Source: Synechococcus sp. CBW1004
GTDB lineage: Bacteria > Cyanobacteriota > Cyanobacteriia > PCC-6307 > Cyanobiaceae
DNA: 64,000 nucleotides
Direction of reading: 5' to 3'
Assembly (NCBI RefSeq): GCF_015840715.1
Contig: NZ_CP060397.1
Span: forward strand, 744,001 to 808,000
The notes beneath the pieces were generated by a model. That model saw only the letters and a list, made by a program, of their open reading frames with translations. It was not told the DNA's origin and made no database searches. Position numbers and translations under genes: made by a program. Shown here one piece after another: positions 42,831 through 52,442 of the stretch; positions within the stretch are counted from its first letter, which is position 1; each line of letters starts with the position of its first letter.

Positions 42831-43793
42831 TCAGTACTTCAGGCTCAGGCGCCGGACGACCCACTGGGCCAGAACATTCACCGAGAATGTGAGAACCATC
42901 AGGATCAGCGCCGCATACATCAGCGCTGAAACCTGGATGCCATCGGCCTCGCCGAACTGATTGGCCAGCATCGAGGCGATGGTGTTCCCGGGGGCCAGCA
43001 GGGAAAAGCTGAAATTGAGCGAATTGCCGATGATCATGGTCACCGCCATCGTTTCGCCCATCGCCCGTCCCAAGGCCAGCATCACGCCGCCGATGATCGA
43101 CGAGATGGCCGCCGGCAGGATCACGGCGAAGATGGCCCCCCAGCGGGTCGTTCCCACCCCATAGGCCCCCTGGCGGAGCTCCACCGGCACCTGGCGCAGC
43201 GCATCGCGGGAGATGGCCGTGATGATCGGCAGGATCATCACCACCAGAATGAGAATCGCCGGAGCCATGCCCGGCCCCATCGGAGTGGTGGAGAACAGGG
43301 GCAACCAGCCGAGCACGGCATGCAGCAGCTGGAGAACCGGTCGGATGGCGGGTTCCATCACGAAGATGGCCCACAGTCCGAGCACGACGGAGGGAATCGC
43401 CGCCAGGAGCTCCACCATCAGGCCGATCAATTCCCTGAGTTGCATCGGAATGAGATCTTCCGTGATGAACAGGGCTGTACCGACACCGAGCGGCACCGCG
43501 ATCAGCAGGGCCAGGAGGGAACTCACCAACGTTCCATAGATGGCGACGAAGGCCCCGTAGCTCTCATTCACCGGGTCCCAGGCCGAGGTGGTGAGGAAGC
43601 GGAGGCCGAAGCTGGCGATGGCCTCGTGGGATCCCTGGATCAGGGTGAGGAAGATCGCCAGCAGGACGATCGCCACCACCGCCGCCAGGGCGAGAGTCAA
43701 TTGCCGGAAGACGATGTCCAGCATCCGTTCGCCGGCAGGTCTGCGCCTGCGGCTGAACAGTTGCTCCCTGCCCGTTCCTGGGGTGACGGTCAT
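42831..43793 (-). CDS. pstC: Phosphate ABC transporter permease PstC
   Basis: The 320-residue permease subunit starts at ATG 43793 (MTVTPGTGREQLF). A cytoplasmic Arg-rich segment precedes six or so helices. Motifs are VPLGVGTALFITEDLIP, LAAIPSVVLGLWAIFVM, DALRQVPVELRQGAYGVGTTRWGAIF and GRAMGETMAVTMIIGN. It heads pstC-pstA-pstB. A Pho-box-like repeat lies about 66 bases upstream of the start, which fits induction by phosphate limitation. An upstream extension of the frame to 44285 overlaps dnaK and was rejected. Confidence 0.96.
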   Translation of the reverse strand: MTVTPGTGREQLFSRRRRPAGERMLDIVFRQLTLALAAVVAIVLLAIFLTLIQGSHEAIASFGLRFLTTSAWDPVNESYGAFVAIYGTLVSSLLALLIAVPLGVGTALFITEDLIPMQLRELIGLMVELLAAIPSVVLGLWAIFVMEPAIRPVLQLLHAVLGWLPLFSTTPMGPGMAPAILILVVMILPIITAISRDALRQVPVELRQGAYGVGTTRWGAIFAVILPAAISSIIGGVMLALGRAMGETMAVTMIIGNSLNFSFSLLAPGNTIASMLANQFGEADGIQVSALMYAALILMVLTFSVNVLAQWVVRRLSLKY

Positions 43794-43858
43794 GGAATCT
43801 GCGGCGGGGAGAGCTCGCTGTGGAGTCGATCGGACTGTACGAAGCCTGAGGACGGCGG

Positions 43859-43877
43859 CGATTAAACCCCGTTTAAC
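43859..43877 (-). promoter_or_regulatory. Candidate Pho box upstream of pstC
   Basis: On the minus strand GTTAAACG (43877-43870), a three-base spacer and TTTAATCG (43866-43859) form an 8-3-8 direct repeat with TTAA cores exactly 11 bases apart. This is the arrangement recognised by SphR/PhoB-type regulators in cyanobacteria. The same bases also form a palindrome TTAAAC-CCC-GTTTAA (43862-43876). It is the only AT-rich patch in the 187-base gap between pstC and dnaK. Confidence 0.6.
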
Positions 43878-43980
43878 GCTTGCCACCCCGCTCTCCCCGT
43901 GCCGGTCAGGAGCCGTGGGAAGCCCCGGCTCCAGCTTGTGTCGTTGGGGCTCGGTAGCCTGGGCTCGAACGAAGGACTGC

Positions 43981-46509
43981 ATGGCGAGGAGCGCCGGACT
44001 GAACGCTTCCAGGGATCCGGGCCGCGAGCGGGGCCGTGATGCCGCCGCGACCGCGTCGCAGCCTGGTGACGCTGGGCTGGGCCGGATCGTCGGGATCGAT
44101 CTGGGCACCACCAATTCGGTGGTGGCGGTGCTCGAGGGGGGCCGTCCCCAGGTGATCGCCAGTGCCGAGGGTGGTCGCACGACCCCCTCCGTGATCGGCT
44201 TCAACCGTGACAAGGAACTGCTGGTCGGCCAGCTGGCGCGGCGCCAGCTGGTGCTCAACCCCCGCAACAGCTTCGCCAACCTCAAGCGCTACGTCGGCCG
44301 CAGCTGGGACGAACTGGAGGAAGGCAGCCTGGCGGTTCCCTACACAATCCGTGCCAACGACCAGGGCAACGTGCGTGTCGTCTGTCCGGCCACCGAGCGG
44401 GAATATGCACCGGAGGAGCTGGTCGCCAGCATCCTGCGCAAGCTGGTGGACGACGCCTCCACCTATCTGGGGGAGCCGGTGGAGGCGGCGGTGATCACCG
44501 TGCCGGCCTATTTCAATGACGCCCAGCGCCAGGCGACCCGCGACGCCGGACGCCTTGCGGGCATCAGCGTCGAGCGCATCCTCAACGAACCCACTGCCGC
44601 TGCCCTGGCCTACGGCTTCGACCGCAGCACGGTGAAGCGGGTGCTGGTGTTCGACCTGGGCGGCGGCACGTTCGACGTCTCGGTGCTGCGCATCGCCAAT
44701 GGCGTGTTCGACGTGAAGGCCACCAGCGGCGACACCCAACTGGGTGGCAATGACTGGGATCGGCGCATCGTCGACTGGCTGGCCGATGCCTTCCAGGCCG
44801 AACACGCCATCGATCTGCGCCGTGATCGCCAGGCATTGCAGCGTCTCACCGAGGCCGCTGAGAAGGCCAAGATCGAACTCTCGGGAGTGCAGAGCACGCC
44901 GATCTCGTTGCCGTTCATCGCCACCGGCCCGGAGGGGCCGCTGCACATCGAGACCACCCTCGAGCGGCGCACCTTCGAGGGGCTCTGCCCCGATCTGCTC
45001 GATCGTCTTCTCCGACCCGTCCAGCGGGCCCTGCGCGATGCCTCCTTGGCCGCCGATGACATCGACGACGTGGTGCTGGTGGGTGGCTCCACCCGCATGC
45101 CGATGGTGCAGGAGATGGTGCGAACGCTGATCCCCCGCGAGCCCTGCCAGTCGGTGAACCCCGATGAGGTGGTGGCGATCGGGGCCGCCGTGCAGGCCGG
45201 CATCCTCACCGGTGAGCTGCGCGATCTGATGCTCAACGACGTCACGCCCCTGTCGCTGGGGCTGGAGACGATCGGTGGCGTGATGAAGGTGCTGATCCCG
45301 CGCAATACGCCGATTCCGGTGCGCAAGAGCGATCTGTTCAGCACCTCCGAGGCGAATCAGAACTCGGTGGAGATTCATGTGCTCCAGGGGGAGCGCCAGA
45401 TGGCCGAGGGCAACAAGTCGCTGGGGCGATTCCGGCTCTCCGGCATCCCGCCCGCTCCCCGCGGCGTGCCCCAGGTGCAGGTGTCGTTCGACATCGACGC
45501 CAACGGTCTGCTGCAGGTCTCGGCCACCGACCGCACCACAGGCCGGCAGCAGAGTGTCTCGATTCAGGGTGGTTCCAACCTCAGTGAGCAGGAGATCGAG
45601 GCCCTGCTGGCCGAGGCCGAGGCGAAGGCCGCTGAAGACCGCCGCAAACGGACCGCGATCGATCGCCGCAACCGCGCCCAGACCCTGATCACGCAGGCGG
45701 AGCGGCGCCTGCGTGACGCCGCGCTGGAGCTGGGCCCCTATGGGGCAGAGCGCCAGCAGCGGGCCGTCGAGCTGGCGGTGCGCGATGTTCAGGATCTGCT
45801 GGCGCGCGAGGACGATGCCGAGCTGGAACTGGCGGTCTCGCAGCTGCAGGAATCACTGTTCGGCCTCAACCGCAGACTGCTGCAGGAGCGCCGGGCCGAA
45901 TCCGGGCCGCTGCAGGGTCTGAAGAACACGCTGGGATCCCTCAAGGACGAGCTGTTCTCCGACGATGACGACTGGGATGACTGGAACCGCGACAGTCGCT
46001 CCGATCCCTGGGCCTCTCCGCGCGATCGCGGCGACGAACGCTTCGGTTCCCGCTTGAGTGAGCCGCGCTTCGGTCCCGACCGCTTCGAGACGGCTCGCTT
46101 CGACGATCGCTTCGACAGCCGATTCGAAGAACCTGTCCGGGAGCGTTTCGGGGTTGATCGGGGCGGCGAGCGTCTCAGCGATGAGCGCCCGGCGGCCCGC
46201 TGGAGCGCTGAGCCGCAATCCGGCTGGGAGCGCGAGGAGCGCGGTGACGTCCCCGCCCGCCGCGAGCCGCGCCGCAGCCCCGATGCCGACCGCGAGCCCT
46301 GGAGCGATGCCGACTCCGAGGGCGGCTGGCGAGCCGACTCCCAGGCGCGGCAGCAGCCGTGGCGCCAGGACCCACCCTCCGCCGCATGGCCCGCCGAACG
46401 GGACGAGCGGGGCCGCGAGCCGCTCCGTCGCCCTCCGGTTCCGGCAGCCCGGGACGCCGAACCGGATCGCTCGCGGGGCTACGACGATGATCCCTGGCGC
46501 GACGTCTGA
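43981..46509 (+). CDS. dnaK: Chaperone DnaK (Hsp70) with long charged C-terminal tail
   Basis: This is an ATP-driven Hsp70 chaperone. From the ATG at 43981 it has 842 residues, against about 640-690 usually. The ATPase domain (about 35-420) contains GIDLGTTNSVVAVLEGG, VITVPAYFNDAQRQATRDAG, NEPTAAALAYG, DLGGGTFDVSVL and VVLVGGSTRMPMVQ. The substrate domain follows (LSLGLETIGGVMKVLIPRN, GERQMAEGNKSLGRF). The last 190 or so residues are low-complexity, rich in Asp, Arg, Glu, Pro and Trp, and end DDDPWRDV. This tail is probably disordered. The first 33 residues are also an Arg/Ala-rich extension. dnaJ starts six bases downstream. Confidence 0.94.
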   Translation: MARSAGLNASRDPGRERGRDAAATASQPGDAGLGRIVGIDLGTTNSVVAVLEGGRPQVIASAEGGRTTPSVIGFNRDKELLVGQLARRQLVLNPRNSFANLKRYVGRSWDELEEGSLAVPYTIRANDQGNVRVVCPATEREYAPEELVASILRKLVDDASTYLGEPVEAAVITVPAYFNDAQRQATRDAGRLAGISVERILNEPTAAALAYGFDRSTVKRVLVFDLGGGTFDVSVLRIANGVFDVKATSGDTQLGGNDWDRRIVDWLADAFQAEHAIDLRRDRQALQRLTEAAEKAKIELSGVQSTPISLPFIATGPEGPLHIETTLERRTFEGLCPDLLDRLLRPVQRALRDASLAADDIDDVVLVGGSTRMPMVQEMVRTLIPREPCQSVNPDEVVAIGAAVQAGILTGELRDLMLNDVTPLSLGLETIGGVMKVLIPRNTPIPVRKSDLFSTSEANQNSVEIHVLQGERQMAEGNKSLGRFRLSGIPPAPRGVPQVQVSFDIDANGLLQVSATDRTTGRQQSVSIQGGSNLSEQEIEALLAEAEAKAAEDRRKRTAIDRRNRAQTLITQAERRLRDAALELGPYGAERQQRAVELAVRDVQDLLAREDDAELELAVSQLQESLFGLNRRLLQERRAESGPLQGLKNTLGSLKDELFSDDDDWDDWNRDSRSDPWASPRDRGDERFGSRLSEPRFGPDRFETARFDDRFDSRFEEPVRERFGVDRGGERLSDERPAARWSAEPQSGWEREERGDVPARREPRRSPDADREPWSDADSEGGWRADSQARQQPWRQDPPSAAWPAERDERGREPLRRPPVPAARDAEPDRSRGYDDDPWRDV

Positions 46510-46515
46510 TTCACG

Positions 46516-47544
46516 GTGAGTCGCTCCTTTCCCCAGGATCCCCCCGGCGCCGCCGCCCAGGATCACTGGCAGATCCTCGGCCTCTCACCCGGGGCCGACG
46601 CGGTCGCTCTCAAGCGAGCCTTCCGGGAGCAGGCCCGGCGCTGGCATCCGGATCTCAACGGCAACGACCCGGTCGCCGAGGAGCGCTTCAAGCAGGTCAA
46701 CGAGGCCTATGCCGTGCTCTCCGACCCGGTGCGTCGCCGCGCCTGGGAGCGGGGTGAGGATCTCTCCGGCGGCGAACCCCCCGATCCGTTCGCCAGCGGC
46801 TTCCCCGACTTCGAGGACTATCTCGCGGAGCTGGATGGTGGCCGCTCCGCCAGGGCTGATCGCGACTGGGGCGAGCCGTCCAGGCCTGCAGGCCGGCGGA
46901 GTGACGAGCCGGCCCAGGAGTCCCCTGTCGATCCGGGGCGGCCGCAGCGTCAGCCGGAGCACGGCGAGCCGCCCACCAGCGAAACGCGTGGCTGGGTCGC
47001 CACCGCACCTCCCTCGCCGCCGCCGGTTCAGGCCGCGGGCGATCAGGAGAGCCTGGTGGAGCTCACTCCCGAGCAGGCCCTGCATGGGGAGCGGGTCGAG
47101 CTGGAGCTCCCCGACGGCACGCTCGTGGAGGTGCGCACGCCCCCGCTGGCCGGCGACGGCTGGCGGCTGCGCCTCGCCGGCGTGGCTCCCGGAGGCGGTG
47201 ATCACTTTCTGCAGCTGCGGGTGCGCACCTCCGAGGGCCTGCGCATCGACGGTCTGCGGGTGCTCTATCCACTGGATCTCACGCCGGCCGAGGCCGTTCT
47301 GGGCACCCAGGTGGTGGTCCCCACCCTGGAGGGTCCGGTGCGCCTGCGCGTACCACCCGGATCCTCCAGCGGCCGCCTGCTGCGCCTGCGGGGCCGTGGC
47401 CAGCGCCTCGGCGAACGCCACGGTGACCAGCTCGTCGAGGTGCGCATCGCCGTTGATGAGCAGGCCGGCGATGCCGAGCTGGCCCTCTACCGCCGTCTGC
47501 GGGAGCTGGAACTGGAGCGGTGTGGCGCGACCGGCGAGGAATGA
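46516..47544 (+). CDS. dnaJ: DnaJ-type co-chaperone (CbpA-like, no zinc finger)
   Basis: This Hsp40 partner stimulates the ATPase of the upstream DnaK. The 342-residue protein has a J-domain at about 16-75 with the essential HPD in ARRWHPDLNGND. A Pro/Arg/Gly-rich spacer follows (about 90-180), then two beta-sandwich substrate domains from about 186 on (LTPEQALHGERVELELPDG, LDLTPAEAVLGTQVVVPTLEG). There are no CxxCxGxG repeats, so it is of the class II/CbpA type. The start is GTG at 46516, six bases after dnaK, consistent with an operon. Confidence 0.92.
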   Translation: MSRSFPQDPPGAAAQDHWQILGLSPGADAVALKRAFREQARRWHPDLNGNDPVAEERFKQVNEAYAVLSDPVRRRAWERGEDLSGGEPPDPFASGFPDFEDYLAELDGGRSARADRDWGEPSRPAGRRSDEPAQESPVDPGRPQRQPEHGEPPTSETRGWVATAPPSPPPVQAAGDQESLVELTPEQALHGERVELELPDGTLVEVRTPPLAGDGWRLRLAGVAPGGGDHFLQLRVRTSEGLRIDGLRVLYPLDLTPAEAVLGTQVVVPTLEGPVRLRVPPGSSSGRLLRLRGRGQRLGERHGDQLVEVRIAVDEQAGDAELALYRRLRELELERCGATGEE

Positions 47545-47574
47545 GACACTGGCCCAGCGCCAGGGAGTGTTGTC

Positions 47575-48033
47575 GTGAGTCTCAGAGAGCCCCAGGAGCG
47601 GGTGCATGTGCTGCTGTTCGATGCCGGCGGTGATCAGGAGGGCATCCATTCGCTCGAGCTGGGCGGCCGCACCGTGGTGCTGCTGTTCGAGGATCCCGAT
47701 GACGCTGAGCGCTATGCCGGCCTGCTGGAAGCCCAGGACTTCCCGGTGCCCAGCGTCGAGGCCCTGGACCGCCGCGAGCTGGAGCAGTTCTGCACCGAGG
47801 CCGGCTACGAGGCCCGCTTCGTGCCCGCCGGCTTCCATCCCCGCAGCGATGAGGACCGGCTGCTGATCGCGCCGCCTGAACGCAACATGGATGTCAGCAC
47901 CTGGCAGGAACAGGTGAGCGGCGATCCCGCCGACGGCGCCGCCAGCCCCTCCCAGTTGGAGGATGACGAGGCGTCCGGTGGTTCCGATCCCGAACTGGAA
48001 GCCTTCCGTCGTCGCCTCGAGGGTCTGCTGTGA
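47575..48033 (+). CDS. DUF3110 family protein
   Basis: The 152-residue soluble protein starts MSLREPQERVHVLLFDAGGDQEGIHSLE. This matches the cyanobacteria/plastid family DUF3110, in which an N-terminal alpha/beta domain of about 100 residues reads VLLFEDPDDAERYAGLLEAQ. The last 45 residues are acidic and low-complexity. The function is unknown. The start is GTG at 47575, preceded by AGGGAG. It lies 30 bases after dnaJ, and its stop overlaps the murQ start by four bases (GTGA), so it belongs to the dnaK-dnaJ-murQ transcription unit. Confidence 0.85.
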   Translation: MSLREPQERVHVLLFDAGGDQEGIHSLELGGRTVVLLFEDPDDAERYAGLLEAQDFPVPSVEALDRRELEQFCTEAGYEARFVPAGFHPRSDEDRLLIAPPERNMDVSTWQEQVSGDPADGAASPSQLEDDEASGGSDPELEAFRRRLEGLL

Positions 48034-49007
48034 GTCAGTCCAACCCCTCAGAGCCCCGGCCGCTTGTCAGCCGCGGTCACCTGCTCACCGAGCAGCCCCA
48101 TCCCCGCAGCGGCGAACTCGATTGCCTGCCAACGCCCGAACTCGTCTCGCTGTTCTGTCAGAACGACCTGGACTGCGTGCGCGCCCTGGAGGGGGCCTCG
48201 TCCGCGCTGGCTGACGCCGTCGATGCCATCAGCGAGCGCCTCAGCCGCGGCGGCCGCCTCTTCTACCTGGGAGCCGGCACCTCCGGCCGTCTCGGGGTGC
48301 TGGATGCGGCCGAGTGCCCGCCCACCTTCTGCACCCCGCCGGAGCTTGTGCAGGGGGTGCTCGCCGGCGGCGCACCGGCGCTGCTGCGCAGCTCCGAGGG
48401 GCTCGAGGATCTCGAGCACGCCGGACGCGGTGATCTGGAGGAACGGGGCTTCAGCAGCGCCGACTGTCTGGTGGGCATTGCCGCCGGCGGCACCACGCCC
48501 TATGTGCATGGGGGCCTGCGCCATGCGCGCTCGATCGGGGCGCTGGCCATCGCCATGGCCTGCGTGCCCGCCGACCAGGTGGCCATGCCCTGTGACATCG
48601 ACATCCGGCTTCTCACCGGCCCGGAGCTGCTCACCGGCTCGACACGCCTGAAGGCCGGCACCGCCACCAAGCTGGCCCTGAACATCCTGTCCACCGGCGT
48701 GATGGTGCGGCTGGGCAAGGTGTATGGCAACCGCATGATCGACGTCTCGGTCAGCAACAGCAAGCTCGAGGACCGCGCTCTGCGCATCCTGGCCGACCTC
48801 GCCGGCGTCAGCCGCGAGGAGGGGCAGCGGCTGCTGGCGCTCAGCGAGGGCTCCGTGCGTCTGGCGCTGCTCATGGCAGCTACAGGTCTGGAGCCCAAGG
48901 CGGCACGCGAGGCCATGGAGCGCCATGGCCCCGGTCTGCGCCAGGTGCTGGAGGCGCTGAGCGCTCAGCTGGCGCCGGCCTCCGCCGCAGGGGCTGCCCC
49001 CCAATAG
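48030..49007 (+). CDS. murQ: N-acetylmuramic acid 6-phosphate etherase
   Basis: MurQ cleaves the lactyl ether of MurNAc-6-phosphate, giving GlcNAc-6-phosphate during recycling of cell-wall sugars. The 325-residue protein has the SIS-domain motif FYLGAGTSGRLGVLDAAECPPTF, then VGIAAGGTTPYVHGGL, and TGSTRLKAGTATKLALNILST, all diagnostic. The GTG start overlaps the DUF3110 stop. The 3' end overlaps the 3' end of mtnP on the opposite strand by 43 bases. No MurNAc transporter or anhydro-MurNAc kinase gene lies nearby. A cell-wall amidase (56230) and a transglycosylase-like gene (57126) occur later in the window. Confidence 0.95.
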   Translation: MSQSNPSEPRPLVSRGHLLTEQPHPRSGELDCLPTPELVSLFCQNDLDCVRALEGASSALADAVDAISERLSRGGRLFYLGAGTSGRLGVLDAAECPPTFCTPPELVQGVLAGGAPALLRSSEGLEDLEHAGRGDLEERGFSSADCLVGIAAGGTTPYVHGGLRHARSIGALAIAMACVPADQVAMPCDIDIRLLTGPELLTGSTRLKAGTATKLALNILSTGVMVRLGKVYGNRMIDVSVSNSKLEDRALRILADLAGVSREEGQRLLALSEGSVRLALLMAATGLEPKAAREAMERHGPGLRQVLEALSAQLAPASAAGAAPQ

Positions 49008-49900
49008 GGGCCTGTGAACAGTTCGGTGCGGCGGCGGGTCTCCGCCGGCACCGCCTCGGGTGGCGTCATCAGAGCATGACGCAGGGCGTGATGGGCGCTG
49101 CTGCGCGGCCGCTGGGCCGCCACCCGTCCGGCGGCCATGCGCACGATCTCCTGGGCCAGGGTGGCGTTGGCCTTCAGGTTCTCGATCACCATCTCCACCG
49201 TCACCGAGGCATGGTCGTCATGCCAGCAGTCGTAGTCAGTGACCATCGCCAGGGTGGCGTAGGCCATCTCCGCCTCGCGGGCCAGGCGGGCTTCGGTGTG
49301 ATTGGTCATGCCGATCACCTCACATCCCCAGGAGCGATACAGCTGTGATTCGGCCCGGGTGGAGAAGGCCGGCCCCTCCATGCAGAGGTAGGTGCCGCCC
49401 CGGTGCAGCCGGCGCCCTTCCGGCATGAGGCTGTCGCCCACATCGGCCAGGATGCGGCTGAGCACACCGCAATACGGATCAGCGGCGGTGACATGGGCGA
49501 CAAGGCCCTCGCCGAAGAAGCTCAGCGGCCGCTGATGGGTGCGGTCGATGAACTGATCCGGCACCAGCATGTCCAGCGGGCGCACCTCCTCCTGCAGCGA
49601 ACCGACCGCCGACACCGACAGGATCCAGCGCACGCCCAGGGAGCGCAGGGCCCAGAGGTTCGCCCGGTACGGCACGTCCGAGGGTGTGAAGCTGTGGTGA
49701 CGGCCGTGGCGGGCCAGGAACACCACCTCGATGTCATCGATCCGGCCGAGCCGCAGGCTGTCGGAGGGGGAGCCGTAGGGGGTGTCCACCACGATCTCGC
49801 GCACGTCCTCGAGACCCTCCATGGCGTAGAGGCCGCTGCCGCCCAGAACCCCGAGCCGGGCGTTGCTGAGATCGGGGGTCGTGGGAGTGGCGCTGACCAT
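48965..49900 (-). CDS. mtnP: S-methyl-5'-thioadenosine phosphorylase
   Basis: MtnP splits methylthioadenosine with phosphate to adenine and methylthioribose-1-phosphate, recycling the by-product of polyamine synthesis. It has 311 residues from the ATG at 49900. The purine phosphorylase motifs are [40 protein letters not shown], the substrate-contact [16 protein letters not shown], and [30 protein letters not shown]. The last resembles MTAP more than general purine phosphorylase. Its 3' end overlaps murQ by 43 bases tail to tail. It is divergent from ppiB. Confidence 0.95.
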   Translation of the reverse strand: MVSATPTTPDLSNARLGVLGGSGLYAMEGLEDVREIVVDTPYGSPSDSLRLGRIDDIEVVFLARHGRHHSFTPSDVPYRANLWALRSLGVRWILSVSAVGSLQEEVRPLDMLVPDQFIDRTHQRPLSFFGEGLVAHVTAADPYCGVLSRILADVGDSLMPEGRRLHRGGTYLCMEGPAFSTRAESQLYRSWGCEVIGMTNHTEARLAREAEMAYATLAMVTDYDCWHDDHASVTVEMVIENLKANATLAQEIVRMAAGRVAAQRPRSSAHHALRHALMTPPEAVPAETRRRTELFTGPYWGAAPAAEAGAS

Positions 49901-50012
49901 GCCGCCGGAACGGGGGAGAAGGAGTCCCTGTCTACCGCAGGGCCCCTGGCGGGCGGATGCCGATCCTCTGGGCCACCTGGCAGGATTGCCGCACTCCCCG
50001 CCTCCCGACGCG

Positions 50013-50453
50013 ATGACCACGGCCCTGATGGAGACTGACGCCGGCACGATCACCCTGACGCTGTTCGATGCCGATGCGCCTGGCACCGTCGCCAACTTCG
50101 TGAAGCTGGCCAATGAGGGCTTTTACGACGGCCTGGCCTTCCACCGTGTCATCCCCGGCTTCATGGCCCAGGGCGGCTGCCCCAACAGTCGCGAGGGCGC
50201 CCGCGGCATGGCCGGCACCGGCGGCCCCGGCTACACGATCCCCTGCGAGATCAACCCCAACAAGCACAAGGCTGGAACGCTGGCGATGGCCCACGCCGGC
50301 CGTAACACCGGTGGCTCGCAGTTCTACATCTGCTTCGAGCCCCAGCCCCATCTCGATGGCCAGCACACCGTGTTCGGTCAGACCGACAACATGGATGTGG
50401 TGCTCAAGCTGCGCAATGGCAGCCGCATCAACAAGGTGTCGATCCAGGCCTGA
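50013..50453 (+). CDS. ppiB: Cyclophilin-type peptidyl-prolyl cis-trans isomerase
   Basis: The 146-residue single-domain cyclophilin has no signal peptide, so it is cytosolic. Core motifs are [33 protein letters not shown] (catalytic Arg in FHRV) and [20 protein letters not shown], followed by [11 protein letters not shown]. The family tryptophan is replaced by histidine at that spot, common in bacterial forms. ATG 50013 follows a 112-base gap from mtnP. The 175-base gap after it holds a short hairpin CTGGAT-GGGGG-ATCCAG (50491-50507) without a T-run. Confidence 0.95.
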   Translation: MTTALMETDAGTITLTLFDADAPGTVANFVKLANEGFYDGLAFHRVIPGFMAQGGCPNSREGARGMAGTGGPGYTIPCEINPNKHKAGTLAMAHAGRNTGGSQFYICFEPQPHLDGQHTVFGQTDNMDVVLKLRNGSRINKVSIQA

Positions 50454-50628
50454 GCTGCGGCCCCCTCTCCCGTGGCGCCCCCTCCCCCGCCTGGATGGGG
50501 GATCCAGCCCGCAGGCCCGCCTGGCGATGCCTACGGGCCTTATTAGCAGTCGCGCGATCGTGCCGCCCGCAGTCTGCCCCCGCTGATCCGCGCGTCGGGC
50601 GCTGTTGCCGCATCGGTCGGCGCCCCGT

Positions 50629-52353
50629 TCAGCTCCAGACGAGGAACGCCCCGGGCTGCAGCACCGGCAGCGGGCAGCTGCGGCTCTCCGCAGCCCGCAG
50701 TTCACTCAGCGGACGCCGTTCCGGCTCCAGGCTGGAGCTCGGGTGGGCCGCACGGCGCAGATCCGGCGCCAGCAGCAGGGACACTGCCCCGGTCGCCGTG
50801 GGTTCCGCCAACCTCTGCACCGTCGCCGCCAGATCGGCGGCCGTGAGGGGGTGCCCCTGGGGTGAAGCCAGCAGGATCGCCAGATCCGGCCGTTCCAGCA
50901 GGGCCAGCAGCCGGGGGTCGTTCTCGGCCTCCAGCAGCAGCCCGTGGCCTGTGGCCCAGGCCTGCAGGGTTTCGAGCATCAACCCGAGCCGATGGGGATC
51001 CTCCTCCCCCCTCCAGGCGACGACCGCCGTGAGGCCATGGGCCTCCTCCTCCATCAGGTGGCCCAGCTTGGTGCGCTTCGCCTGCAGATAGGTGGCGTTG
51101 TGCTGGCCGGGATCCATCACCAGCGGCACCCGATCCACCACCTCGAGCCCGTAGCCGCCGAGGCCGGCGATCTTGCGCGGGTTGTTGGTGATCAGCCGCA
51201 GCCGCTGCACCCCCAGATCGCTGAGGATCTGGGCGCCGACGCCGTAGTTGCGCAGATCGGCCGGGAAACCCAGCCGCTCATTGGCCTCCACCGTGTCGAG
51301 TCCGCCGTCCTGGAGGCTGTAGGCGCGCAGCTTGTTCACCAGGCCGATGCCACGGCCCTCCTGGCGCAGGTAGACCACCACCCCCTCGCCGGCCCGCTCG
51401 ATCATGCGCAGCGCCGCCTCCAGCTGCGGCCGGCAGTCGCAGCGCAGCGAGCCGAAGGCATCGCCGGTGAGGCATTCGCTGTGCACCCGCACCAGCACCG
51501 GAGCGCTGGCGGACTCCGGCTGACCTTTGACGATCGCCACGTGCTCGCTGCCGTCGAGTTCGTTGCGGTAGCCGATCGCCCTGAAGGTGCCGAAGGCGCT
51601 GGGCAGCCGCGCCTCGGCCTGACGGCGCACGAACCGCTCGGTGTCAAGCCGGTAGCGGATCAGATCGGCGATCGAGATCAGCCTCAGGCCATGCCGCCGG
51701 GCGTAGTCCACCAGCTGTGGCAGCCGCGCCATCGAGCCGTCCGCGTTCTGGATCTCGCAGATCACGCCGGCCGGGTAGAGGCCCGCCAGCCGCGCCAGAT
51801 CGATGGCGGCCTCGGTGTGGCCGGCCCGCTTCAGCACGCCGCCGTCCCTGGCCCGCAGCGGGAAGATGTGCCCCGGTCGGCGCAGGTCGCTGGGTCGGCT
51901 GTCGGGATGGATCGCCACCTGGATCGTGCGCGCCCGGTCCTCGGCGGAGATGCCGGTGCTCACCCCGTTCTCGGGGCCGGCGTCGACGCTGACGGTGAAG
52001 GCGGTCTGATTGTTGTCGGTGTTGCGATCGACCATCAGGGGCAGATCGAGCGCATCCAGCCGCTCGCCTTCCATCGCCAGGCAGATCAGGCCGCGGGCTT
52101 CGGTGGCCATGAAATTGATCTGCTGGGGCGTCGCGAACTGGGCGGCGCAGATCAGATCTCCCTCGTTTTCACGGTTTTCGTCATCCACCACGACGATCAC
52201 CTCGCCGTTGCGGATCGCGGCCAGCCCATCGGCGATCGAGTCGAAGCGGAACTCGGCCTGGGTCAGGCTGCCGGCAGCGTCACCCGCTTCGGCAGGGAGG
52301 GGCGAGGGCATGCCGGAGGTGGGAGGGGGAAGGAGGTCGGGTCGGAGGTTCAA
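50629..52353 (-). CDS. ribBA: Bifunctional DHBP synthase / GTP cyclohydrolase II
   Basis: RibBA makes the two precursors of riboflavin: dihydroxybutanone phosphate from ribulose-5-phosphate, and the pyrimidine from GTP. The 574-residue fusion has the RibB motif [13 protein letters not shown] and GHIFPLRAR in the N-terminal half. The RibA zinc site is [17 protein letters not shown], with [20 protein letters not shown] and [14 protein letters not shown] in the second half. About 130 residues follow the catalytic RibA region, an extension commonly seen in cyanobacterial RibBA. It is divergent from argC with 89 bases between starts. No FMN riboswitch pattern is visible there. Confidence 0.96.
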   Translation of the reverse strand: MNLRPDLLPPPTSGMPSPLPAEAGDAAGSLTQAEFRFDSIADGLAAIRNGEVIVVVDDENRENEGDLICAAQFATPQQINFMATEARGLICLAMEGERLDALDLPLMVDRNTDNNQTAFTVSVDAGPENGVSTGISAEDRARTIQVAIHPDSRPSDLRRPGHIFPLRARDGGVLKRAGHTEAAIDLARLAGLYPAGVICEIQNADGSMARLPQLVDYARRHGLRLISIADLIRYRLDTERFVRRQAEARLPSAFGTFRAIGYRNELDGSEHVAIVKGQPESASAPVLVRVHSECLTGDAFGSLRCDCRPQLEAALRMIERAGEGVVVYLRQEGRGIGLVNKLRAYSLQDGGLDTVEANERLGFPADLRNYGVGAQILSDLGVQRLRLITNNPRKIAGLGGYGLEVVDRVPLVMDPGQHNATYLQAKRTKLGHLMEEEAHGLTAVVAWRGEEDPHRLGLMLETLQAWATGHGLLLEAENDPRLLALLERPDLAILLASPQGHPLTAADLAATVQRLAEPTATGAVSLLLAPDLRRAAHPSSSLEPERRPLSELRAAESRSCPLPVLQPGAFLVWS

Positions 52354-52442
52354 GGGAACCGCGGCAGAGGATGCCGGCGTCGGTCCGGTCTCAGGAACCT
52401 TTTATAGAACCCGGTACGATCCCTGCTTCCTGCGATCGCGCC

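Noticed and set aside
52354-52442. FMN riboswitch upstream of ribBA
   Set aside because: The 89-base gap is too short and lacks the conserved AGGGT...GGAT-type blocks of the RFN element.
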